Shown: positions 26,299-34,319 of the stretch, one piece after another | Numbering within the stretch: position 1 is the stretch's first letter | Layout: the number at the start of each line of letters is the position of its first letter | NCBI GenBank assembly: GCA_000697475.1 | Contig: JNEU01000682.1 | Location: 1-34,319 of the forward strand | DNA from: Lichtheimia corymbifera B2541 | Lineage: Eukaryota; Mucoromycota; Mucoromycetes; Mucorales; Lichtheimiaceae | Length of the DNA: 34,319 nucleotides | Reading direction: 5' to 3' | Position numbers and translations under genes: made by a program | The notes under the pieces: model-generated | Seen by the model: the letters and a program-made list of their open reading frames with translations, nothing else | Database searches by the model: none | What the model was told of the DNA's origin: nothing

Positions 26299-27698
26299 AT
26301 GGATGTTCCATTACCGTCACTAGTGGCTCGAAATGACCACTGCAAATCATCAGTTTATATGGAGCGTTGCTCATCGGCTAGTCCACCGCCTCCCTACGAC
26401 GATGCTGTACGAGAAGTTGCTTGGCCTTCCACTGTGAGTTTTAGCTATCAATATCTTGCAAAATCAAAATAACCATGTTTCAAGATTGACCAGACTGTAA
26501 TGCATATGGAGGAAGCAGTGGAAAATACGCACGCTATGTTACAGCGTATGAAGGGCAATCTGAGTCATTTTCATCAAACCAGCCAAGCGCTGATCGACAA
26601 TCTCGAAAGGTACAAATAGAAATATACACATTAAGGTTTTCATGTTTACATATTTGTAATTGCAGATCAACACGACATGACGAACATAACGACAGTGACA
26701 ACGATAGCGATAATGATGATTTAGGACGTATTTCACAATCACTCCAGCAACTTATTGAGCAAGCTCAAACGAGTCTGAAAACACGCATGGCAATCCGCGA
26801 TCCGACTTGCATGACCGTACACCGTTCAGTTTCATGTCCGCAGCTCACAACAGTGTTTGACGAACAACAACATCCTCGTCGGCAAAGTACTCCCGACGAA
26901 ATGGAAGAGGACACTCGTCGTCGGTCACTTGCCCGTGCATCCACCCTTTTCAGTGAATCACCAAGTTTTCGAGAGCAGCAGAAGCGGTACCTTGATAGTC
27001 ATTGGCGTCTCACCACCGCTATGCAGGAACTTGTTGACACCGTAAACACTTGTCAGCAGGATAAACCTTCCTACGTTTCACAAAATCATTCATTGCAGCA
27101 TTATCAATACCCCATTCCACAACGCCGACGTACCCTTCGCAAAGCCAAACAAGTACAGCATATCCACCATCATCATTATTATCACTCTTCCCCACAGGTC
27201 ATTGTACAACAACCACAACAACAGCATTATCCACCACCTGCATCAATCTCCATTAGCCATCTTTTTACCCACGTTTGGTCCTCTTTTCGCTCCTCACTTG
27301 TCCATCATGCTTCTCAGAATCGTCAACGCTCAAACTCACTACGGCAAAAGCAACGACAGCTTTACCAACCCTCTACCACAGCAAAATCGGACCATACAAT
27401 GTCAAGAATAGACGGCCGGCAGCATGTTGACTCGCCATTACACTCCTCCACAGAACAAAAGCCGCCGTCTCCTATTATACTCCCATTAGCCCATTCAAAC
27501 CTTCTTCGCCTTATGCTTTTTGCTACTCTATTACTTTTCTCGTTTATGCATCCAACAACCGAAAAGATGAGGAGTAAAAGAGTTGTTGCCTCACAACGAT
27601 GTGTTGGGCAGTTCATCAATACGTCTTCTGAGCGACTTCCTGTGTCCACATGGATCCAACGATCTTGTCTCGCGGTCTATATCCTTGCTTTCTTGTAG
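26299..27698 (+). CDS. Unidentified protein with coiled-coil-like N-terminus and two C-terminal hydrophobic segments
   Basis: I do not recognise this gene. Three exons, 26299-26433, 26485-26609 and 26666-27698, join in frame to 430 residues; introns are 51 and 56 bp with normal GT-AG ends. Visible features: a PPPPYDDA motif near residue 35 (PPxY, a possible WW-domain ligand); a helical, probably coiled-coil stretch at ~46-127 interrupted by an acidic DSDNDSDNDD run; a Ser/Arg-rich region with RRQSTP and RRRSLARAS-type phosphosite motifs; a His/Gln/Pro-rich stretch (HIHHHHYYH, QQPQQQ) around 225-255. A hydrophobic segment (LLRLMLFATLLLFSFMH) lies at ~366-382, and the last 12 residues (SCLAVYILAFL) are hydrophobic again. 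This suggests a protein anchored at its C-terminus in a membrane, with most of it cytosolic. Start codon uncertain. Confidence 0.65.
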
Positions 27699-28538
27699 AT
27701 AGTACACCCATTATTCTTTTGCTTTGTATATGTGTATCACTGTATGTTTTGTATGTATGATATATGCTAATTGTTGCATGATAACTTCTCTGCCAAGCTT
27801 TTCTTGTGCCTACAACTACCATGGAAAATATCGTTACTTATATAGCTAGTGGCGGTGACTGGGAAAAGTACTCGTCGTGTTACATCACACGTGTTCACCG
27901 AGTAATATTTGAATATTGGATGCTACTCGCGTCTGCCAATCTTTGGAGCCAATATGCTTGAACTGGGGCTTATGCTTGAATGGTCATGAAAGCAACGGAA
28001 AAATTCAGCATACGCTGTTAAAGAAGTTGTGGGGACCATTACCACAATCGTTTTGTGTCTTGTAGTATATGTGCAACTCGAAATTGATAGTCATTTACAT
28101 GGGAAGATTCGCAGTATATCTCTTCACTTGCAAAAACTCTCGAGCTCCTACCAACCAAGTCGTGCTTGTATGCCAGGTGATCTTGACCACAAAGTACATC
28201 ATGTGTCAATTTGAAGATCCATTACTGTTTACTTGCAATCCTCAAATGTTATCACCATTTGCTTTGATTACTCTTTGTATTATTGCTACAATACATAATC
28301 CTATGCATAACACTTTGGAGGTGTCGTCCTACAATGTATACCGTGACCATGCCTTTAAACCAGTAGTAAATCCACATTGAGTCATCCAATTGCAGAATCA
28401 GTGATATCTCATTTTTATTCGAAAAGACGCGTATTACTATAAAGGCAAGAACTTTAAGAAGGGTAGTGGTATCAAATCTAAACTCAAACCCAACCGTATT
28501 AACGTTCGATTTAAAAATGGTCTGCTAGTTGATGGATA
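27699..28538. other. Convergent intergenic region
   Basis: About 840 bp between the stop codons of the unidentified plus-strand gene and the cytochrome b561 gene (minus). Open frames of 61 and 103 codons occur on the plus strand (28029-28214, 28069-28380), without a domain or splice support. I see no repeat or RNA gene. Confidence 0.5.
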
Positions 28539-29355
28539 TCATAGTTGCGGTGGGGAGGTGATACCCCATTTCCATAGACGGATTCGTGCTACAACACCAA
28601 CGATGACGAAGAGCAAAGCAACCCAATGTAACCACATGAGCTTTTCCGACCACAAGTTGCTGATCATGTAATCGGCTCGAACTCCAAGCTGCGCCGTCAA
28701 CCAGACGAGAACCAAGAGAATGTAGCCTGTCATACGGTGGAATTTCCATAATCGTTTAGCTGTAGCGACGTTTCCAAAGACGAAGGATGGCGTGTAGGCG
28801 ATCAATAGACCAAATAAGCTTTGACAAAAGAGATAGCAAAACAAAGCCAGTCCGAGTTGTCCATGCAACCTACAATAGATCCATTAGTCCAAGAAAGGCA
28901 TATAGAAGGCTTGGAAATAAAGATACTTACGATGTAAAATGCTCTTTATCTGACACTACTTTGTTATAAACGATCGTTGTAAAGCCGATGATGGCGCTAG
29001 TGTATCCAATCACTTGTACGATAGCATGGTGTCGTAAACCTCGCTTCTTTTCTTGTGTTGTTCGTGTTGGTTGAAGCAATGCAATTCCTGTGATGCAGAT
29101 ACGTCAAGAGACGATACCAGTAAACTAGTGTTATGCTTGCTTACCTTCGGTACAGCATGTCACAAACAATATCATAAAAATGGGGTGGTACGTGAAGAGG
29201 TTGAATGGAATGCGAACCAACACGGAAACAATGAGACCGATAAATAACAACAAGCCAGCATTCAAGACAATAACAGATGCCTTGTCCTTCAACGATTCTC
29301 GTGAATGGGTCTTCATAACGTTGTGATTGAGGAGTAGAGTGTTCTCAGTTGCCAT
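28539..29355 (-). CDS. Cytochrome b561 domain membrane protein
   Basis: Predicted transmembrane b-type haem protein of the CYB561 family, which moves electrons (typically from ascorbate or a similar donor) across endosomal, vacuolar or plasma membranes. Exons: 29355-29145, 29087-28931 and 28869-28539 (232 residues, typical of short CYB561D-type proteins). Six hydrophobic segments can be read. Candidate haem-ligand His residues lie in the expected contexts: FTYHPIFM, LRHHAIVQVIGY, FTSLHGQLGLALF and WKFHRMTGYILL. No DOMON or reductase domain is attached. The N-terminus is a short polar cytosolic segment. Introns are 57 and 61 bp. The gene converges with the unidentified gene on the left and is divergent from the CSL gene on the right. 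The electron donor is not evident from sequence. Confidence 0.85.
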
Positions 29356-30700
29356 TGTAATAAGTCATTCCTGCTGGAAGAAAATAGGGTCAACAAAAGA
29401 GGCGTGTAATAAATGGGTTGTGCCGAGCGCGTTCGTCAAATCCACTTTGAATTGCGTGATGCCTTATTATGATCTCCACTTTGAGGATTGCGTTGGTATG
29501 TCATGATACAAGCATATCATCTGCAACGTTGACATTGTCCATATCAACTGAATAATGATATAGCCTCTAATAATAGATCAGCAATCATCAGCGAATTTGG
29601 ATGCGTCCCTATATGAATAAAGTGCTGGGATTATCCCATTATGAATTTCCTTGACATCTGCACATTCCAACTTGGTGCCTAAGACAGTCGTTGTGTGTCT
29701 AGCAGTGCAACAGCAAAACACAGCGAGAGCATGAATCAAGAATAGCGTAGCCTTGTCGAGGGCTCACGGACATGCTGTCTAAAGTATAAATATACCATGA
29801 ACACACACGCGATTTTCGCACGCTCTTGATGCATCTTGGAGCGAAGATATTAAAATGGAAAACCCAGTATCTAAACGTTTTTTTACAGGGGCTGGCTAAT
29901 TGAATTAGACTTTACACGAGAGTTCCAATCAGCATGCTTGGATTTCTATGTTTCACATTTTATAGTTGACATGTGGCTCCACAGATATGCGAGAGCATAA
30001 TACCAATTCAGAGGATTTTGGCCGTCAAATCGGAATTGTTTCCCATGGACAAGTTCACCCCCCAAGCGACAAAAGTGCGTTCTTGAATATCATGTGGGGT
30101 TCGTTGAGTAGCCAATGATTACTCTGAATATTTGCCGCCTACCGGATTGCTTAATGTACATCCCCGACAACTAAAGGGAAGAGCATGCTTTGTTTGTCAG
30201 CATGCTGCTATTACCAGACAATGTTACCGGATTGAACCGGTTATCGTGATTCATGAGCAACCATTGTTCCCACGGGAGAATCGACGACGGAGTTGATGCA
30301 AAATGACCAACCACTTAGAACGCGTTTTGTTATCTTTCAAGATACAGCAGCTTATCATTTCCATCTTTAGCCAATGCCGTTTCCGGGCATCAGTATCTTT
30401 CCATCGTTTGCATTGGCATAGCAAAGGAGACATTGCAAGGAGAAGTCTGGTATAAAGAAATAGATTCAGAGGTATTGAAGAGATGATAACACAAAGTGTC
30501 ATGTTGCAATAATAATAGCAGCCTCCTCCTACGAAATTAACCATATCTCTGCTCTGGGAATGCAAAATTCCACACGTGATAAGATCCTGGCAACATCTTA
30601 TCAGTAAACCTGAATAAAAGCTGCCGATGATAGATCGGGCTGCTCTTTGTTCCTTCTCTTTCGCACATTTGTTCTCTCCCCAAATCTACATCATACAACA
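29356..30700. other. Divergent intergenic region between cytochrome b561 and CSL genes
   Basis: About 1.35 kb that must hold both promoters. The only long frame is 104 codons on the minus strand (30251-30565), without recognisable similarity. A consensus CSL element lies at 30267-30274. A short direct echo (GCATGCT/CAGCATGCT) recurs near 29930 and 30185-30210. No TE ends or RNA genes are evident. Confidence 0.5.
30267..30274 (-). promoter_or_regulatory. Consensus CSL-binding element upstream of the CSL gene
   Basis: The plus strand reads TTCCCACG, i.e. CGTGGGAA on the minus strand, the full CSL/RBP-J consensus. It lies 427 bp upstream of the start codon of the CSL gene. Autoregulation is an inference; about one such 8-mer is expected by chance in a window of this size on both strands. 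Confidence 0.3.
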
Positions 30701-32584
30701 ATGGAGCATGCACACTTATACCCTGAACCGATTTATGGATCTAATAAACTACACGTCGGTATCCAACCAGTGGAGAATCTATTGAGTAGCATAAAAGATA
30801 CACGCAGCATACGTCTTCCGCTACCGAGTCCCATCAAACATACAACACAAAGACGTCGAGCAGCATCACATGCTATGTCGATTGAATCGCTTCTTGATAC
30901 CACTCAATCGCAACCGCAACATACATCCCACAGAATCGAGAAACGACGACGAGCAACAATGAGCAATATCAATGAGCACAATGAAACCGACGAGATGCAC
31001 ATACGATTTACAAAACTACCACGCATGCATCACCCACCATCACCTTCTGAAAACTTGACAACAATGACTTGTTATCATGCAGCTGTTGCTCAAAAGTCGT
31101 ATGGCTCAGAGAAGCGGTTCCTGTGTCCACCACCGATAGTATCAATAGAGGGCAAGTCATCGTATCCTTTGGTGTCGATGGCAGTAGTATGTGAAAATGG
31201 TGAGCGGATTCTCGAGCAAAAAGTGCAGCTAGACGATGATCAGCGTGGCAGCTTTCGATTTTTACACGTTGCAGGGACAGCCAAAGCGAAGCAGTTTTAT
31301 CTGAGAGTGAGTCTAACTCATAATCCAGCGAGCAATTTTTATGCGGTATCGCCACCACCTGCGCCACCCTATGTCAGCTTTGTATCGAGTCCGGTTACTA
31401 TCATATCAAAGCCGTCCAAAAAAACTTGTAAAGCGCGAAGTGTATCGAGCTGCATAGTATCCAGTGCACCAGTGGCGTTGTTTAATCGCATAAATTCGCA
31501 GACGGTGCGTACAAAGTACTTGGCCACAGAAGATGGTCGTTTATGTGCCAAGAATGCCATGTGGTCTCCCTTTGATATTGTCGTGCTTCGACAACCTCCA
31601 GCTGATGAAGGTGGTAGCGAGATTATGGATGCAAATGCACCGTATGGTGGAATGCCTGTTGTGTATGGCTCAGAGATCATTTTGCGTGATACACAGTCTG
31701 GAATCGAGTCCCCGCCACTTTATATCCGCAAGGTCGATAAGGGTCGTATCATTCATACTGCAGAAGGTCCAGTCAGCCAAATGCAAAAGATTGCTCTACA
31801 ACTTGCAGCTTCCAACAACGATAACGAGCATCAGAGGATGTACCTTAGTGCAGCAGGTCCTGTTATGAATCCTTCATCACCAGCACAACCTAGTTCAATC
31901 GACGATAATGGTAGCAGCAATAACGTCAATGCAGCAGCAACATGGCTTGAGTTTGTATCGTCAAGAGTGGTGACTGATAAACCTCGGCAGGATCCTGCTG
32001 AACGAGTGGATGACTTTGTAACATGGACTATCGTTGGCATTGCAAAATTTCACTACAACTACGTGGAGCCTATAGCTGAAGATAGTAGTAACCTTCGATC
32101 ACAAGGGGTCCCATCATCCACCGTTCATGTCTCCAGCAGCCACACTCATAGTCGGACAATACCGCAGCCATCACCTCCCCCATCGCCTCCACCTCGCAGA
32201 ATCATGCCACTCCCACTGGTATCAACTGTACGATGTTATGATATGGAGACACTTGAATTGACTGGCCAACATCTGATACAACCATCAAATGGACGACTAC
32301 TTGATGTATGGCTTGGGGCACATGGACCACTACACCTCAAAAACCAGATACACCTCGATGACGGGTCACTCACACTCATCTTTCAACTTCCATCGCTGCA
32401 TAGCTTAGCTGCTGCTCATCATGGTAATATCGTAGCACATTCAGATGGTACACAGCGCTTCGAGTTGCCACTTCTTCTCATGCGCCAAGACGGATCCATG
32501 TTGCCTTCGGGTAAAGGCATTGCGTGCTCTCTCTTACCTTCAGGTTTACCGACGTATCCAGTTTACATTATCTCACGTGATTGA
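30701..32584 (+). CDS. CSL-family transcription factor (RBP-J/Su(H)/Cbf11-Cbf12 type)
   Basis: Nuclear DNA-binding factor of the CSL class. Fungi lack Notch, so its role is Notch-independent; fission yeast relatives act in adhesion, cell cycle and lipid metabolism. Single exon, 627 residues from the ATG at 30701, the first true ATG in frame, with favourable context ACAACAATGG. The first ~115 residues are a basic, disordered head with KRRRA and RRRAAS patches. The Rel-like N-terminal DNA-binding domain starts at ~122 with CYHAAVAQKSYGSEKRFLCP, nearly the invariant CSL core. The beta-trefoil domain follows (ISKPSKKT, then VALFNRINSQTVRTKYLATE near 260-275, WSPFDIVVL). It has Ser/Asn-rich and Pro-rich insertions (PSPPPSPPPRR). 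A C-terminal Rel/TIG-like domain starts at ~508 (STVRCYDMETLELTGQHL). The length fits fungal CSL proteins. An AATAAA lies 49 bp after the stop. Confidence 0.93.
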   Translation: MEHAHLYPEPIYGSNKLHVGIQPVENLLSSIKDTRSIRLPLPSPIKHTTQRRRAASHAMSIESLLDTTQSQPQHTSHRIEKRRRATMSNINEHNETDEMHIRFTKLPRMHHPPSPSENLTTMTCYHAAVAQKSYGSEKRFLCPPPIVSIEGKSSYPLVSMAVVCENGERILEQKVQLDDDQRGSFRFLHVAGTAKAKQFYLRVSLTHNPASNFYAVSPPPAPPYVSFVSSPVTIISKPSKKTCKARSVSSCIVSSAPVALFNRINSQTVRTKYLATEDGRLCAKNAMWSPFDIVVLRQPPADEGGSEIMDANAPYGGMPVVYGSEIILRDTQSGIESPPLYIRKVDKGRIIHTAEGPVSQMQKIALQLAASNNDNEHQRMYLSAAGPVMNPSSPAQPSSIDDNGSSNNVNAAATWLEFVSSRVVTDKPRQDPAERVDDFVTWTIVGIAKFHYNYVEPIAEDSSNLRSQGVPSSTVHVSSSHTHSRTIPQPSPPPSPPPRRIMPLPLVSTVRCYDMETLELTGQHLIQPSNGRLLDVWLGAHGPLHLKNQIHLDDGSLTLIFQLPSLHSLAAAHHGNIVAHSDGTQRFELPLLLMRQDGSMLPSGKGIACSLLPSGLPTYPVYIISRD

Positions 32585-33552
32585 TTCTTTGTATATTCCA
32601 CCTTCAATCATTGTACATATTTTCTGCTGTTAAATAAATGCTTATATAGATTTTTCTTTAGCCATCTTAGTTACTACGATTTCGAGGGACTCTATGTGTT
32701 CCGCATTTAACCACTTGAATGATCTATTATGCTAAATGACATATTTTTTTGGATGGGGTGCTGTCACTCATTCATAAGAGTGGTACTTGGATTATTCGCG
32801 TTCAATATTTATGATTCTATAATTACTGGACATTTTGTAAATAAAAGAACTCTATGCGGTTATTTGAATAGCTCCTTGGCATTAGAGATATGCTAGAACC
32901 AAGATGTTATTGCTTTTGACGAGCTACCAATGATCAATGGATCAATATCATTGCATGTTGGTGGACCTTTACTTTGCATAGGTGAAAGCAGATGTCCCAA
33001 TATCTCATTTCCTCCATGATGGCATCTTAAGACATCGATAGTTATGGTGTAGCTTTATTCTTCCGTGATTTATTAATTCATTTAGGATGTATGCTATCAT
33101 GCAGAGGAGTCGGACTGACGGAGAATAAGGTAGAATAGGTTACACACATTGTTGACAGGTTGCACAAATGGATGGTGGATGATAATATTAGGCAATGTTG
33201 GTCCTTCATGCACAAACGTCGATTACGAGACAATTGGTTTATACTTGCATACTTCACATTGGCTGTTCCAAGTTCAGGAGCTTGGCTTCATAACCAACTC
33301 GTGCAATGTGCACAGACATGGGTGGTGTCACTTGCCACAGAGATGCATAACGAGGGATAGGTATATAGGTGTGCATGTTCACAATAGTAGCTGTGGGAAT
33401 CTGGGTGCCTGTATTGAGGACGAGGAGGAGAGGAACCAAAAAGAGCCCACCCCACCTTTCTCCACACCCATTTTACACATCAAAGTGAGCCACTCTCCAT
33501 TAACGAGCTACAGCACGTTAACTCCTGCCATTCTTTCCAATGCAAGACCTCG
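32585..33552. other. Region downstream of the CSL gene
   Basis: Nearly 1 kb of A/T-rich sequence with the CSL 3' UTR at its left end. A plus-strand frame of 156 codons (33149-33619) begins in it but shows no known domain and is Cys/His/Trp-rich in a way typical of chance frames. The last ~100 bp before 33553 are pyrimidine-rich, like a fungal promoter or 5' UTR. Confidence 0.45.
32633..32638 (+). terminator. Polyadenylation signal of the CSL gene
   Basis: AATAAA, 49 bp downstream of the CSL stop codon, in an A/T-rich context. Confidence 0.55.
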
Positions 33553-33788
33553 ATGGGTGAACAGGTGGTCAATGACGACGCTTTCAGCTACAACAAGCAC
33601 GCGTACGATCTATCCATGACTCAAGCTTCCATTCCATTGCAAAAGGTACGGTCAATCGCTGCAGCTCTTTTATTATTCAAGTTGGACATTGTGGTACTAA
33701 AGTTCGCGTATAGATTACTGTTCTCTCGTTTATACAAGATCTAATGGGGGCATCGCGTGTATTCATTCCCAAGCTGTCTACAACATGA
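33553..33788 (+). other. Possible gene start, two short exons, unidentified
   Basis: An ATG at 33553 opens 31 codons (MGEQVVNDDAFSYNKHAY...), ending at a GTACGG donor at 33646. A plausible 68-bp intron with a TACTAA branch-like site and the acceptor GTATAG ends at 33713. The frame then continues for 24 codons to a TGA at 33786-33788. It follows a pyrimidine-rich leader, so it may be the true 5' end of a gene that was later disrupted, or a captured fragment. No family is recognised. Confidence 0.25.
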
Positions 33789-33911
33789 AGTCTTTCCGTT
33801 GCCTCTTTTGGGTATGTTGACAAGAAGACGCGTTTAGATTGGTTTTCCTTGTTATCTCACATTGAGTTTATGGCCTTCATTGCCTGTAACAAACACAGAT
33901 TAACCATTCCA

Positions 33912-34319
33912 CTCGATTTCTTTAATGCATATCCACAACACGTTACCTCTGCCATGCGAAGGACAGGATTGACTCGAGGATATGGTTTTGTACGATTCTC
34001 GGATCAAAATGACCAACAGCGTGCGTTGATGGAGATGCAAGGTTTGGCACTAGATTTACAAGCTGTGAAGAAAGACTTGCAAGCCCTCTATGACAATGGT
34101 CTCCGCAGTATTGCTGTGTGCCTGATGCATTCATACACATTCCCAGGTACCACTAACGTGGGTATCTATATCTAGGCTCGTTGACGCGACCTGATCTTCA
34201 GCAGCATTTCGAGAGGTTGAGCATGGAGGATCATAGTACCTCTGGCAGCAACAAGATATGGATCTCAAAGCAAGAACGCTGCATGGTTGGCTCAATGGTA
34301 TGCATGGTGTTGGATCTAA
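33912..34319 (+). pseudogene. Chimeric fragments: RRM piece joined to 5-oxoprolinase piece
   Basis: One continuous frame joins two unrelated families. Residues from 33912 to ~34043 read as the second half of an RRM of the Nam8/Ngr1/TIA type: a helix-like FFNAYPQHVTSAM, then TGLTRGYGFVRFSDQNDQQR and ALMEMQG. The usual ~6 residues before TGL are missing. From ~34044 the frame reads LDLQAVKKDLQALYDNGLRS and AVCLMHSYTFP, which fits the hydantoinase-A/5-oxoprolinase family, where MHSYTFP is normally followed by DHE. The frame then meets a TAG at 34173-34175. A GT...AG-bounded stretch at 34147-34175 is only 29 bp, too short for a normal intron here. A third open segment, unassigned, runs from 34176 to the window edge (SLTRPDLQQHFERLSMED...). 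Gene remnants brought together by transposition or recombination are the likely explanation. Confidence 0.6.

Noticed and set aside
29881..29945. tRNA-like boxes (TGGCTAATTGA ... GAGTTCCAATC)
   Set aside because: No acceptor stem or T stem can be paired around them and the B box departs from GGTTCGANNCC.
30251..30565. 104-codon minus-strand ORF in the CSL/b561 intergenic region
   Set aside because: No recognisable similarity or exon context; rich in Cys, Arg and Met as in chance frames.
33149..33619. 156-codon plus-strand ORF
   Set aside because: Composition (many Cys, His, Trp) and lack of any domain suggest a chance frame; it overlaps the leader of the better candidate at 33553.

Overview
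The window looks like nuclear DNA from a filamentous fungus outside the Dikarya, most likely a Mucoromycota (Mucorales-type) genome. Genes are compact and have many short GT-AG introns (about 41-100 bp, mostly 48-66), with CTAAC/TACTAA-like branch sites. It carries a CSL (RBP-J/Su(H)-type) transcription factor, a class kept in zygomycetes, basidiomycetes and fission yeast. The organism call is inference from gene content and intron style. I rebuilt the exon structures by hand from splice signals and family alignments.

Layout from left to right: the 5' end of an unidentified minus-strand gene (1-112); RPAP1 (+, 1204-4485, intronless); then a long run of minus-strand genes: proteasome alpha-5 (4899-5857), a doubtful orphan exon (6401-6582), COQ10 (6737-7425), isovaleryl-CoA dehydrogenase (7755-9328), an UNC93-like MFS membrane protein (10447-11989), a secreted subtilisin-like protease (13819-15314), a CDK9/BUR1-type kinase (15800-17366) and a very large TAF2 gene (17673-24020). 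A 183-bp bidirectional promoter leads into an Air1/Air2-type zinc-knuckle protein (+, 24204-25880) and an unrecognised protein with two C-terminal hydrophobic segments (+, 26299-27698). Then come a cytochrome b561 protein (-, 28539-29355), the CSL factor (+, 30701-32584) and, at the right edge (about 33.5-34.3 kb), a mosaic in which an RRM fragment is joined to a 5-oxoprolinase fragment.

The most striking item is the TAF2 gene. Its reading frame runs without a break from an inactive M1-peptidase-like TAF2 body into four complete bromodomains, so a TFIID subunit would itself carry four acetyl-lysine readers (predicted 1750 residues, 20 exons). Other points of interest are a GC-AG intron and a 28-nt microexon in the kinase, three zinc-knuckle introns at the same place in each knuckle, a NAGNAG acceptor in IVD, a consensus CSL site upstream of the CSL gene, and the chimeric gene fragments at the right edge.

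Five of the twelve recognised genes act in RNA polymerase II transcription or nuclear RNA surveillance (RPAP1, the kinase, TAF2, the Air protein, CSL). The others serve proteolysis, ubiquinone metabolism and leucine breakdown, and membrane transport or redox. I see no sign of a horizontally acquired island, CRISPR array, rRNA or convincing tRNA gene.
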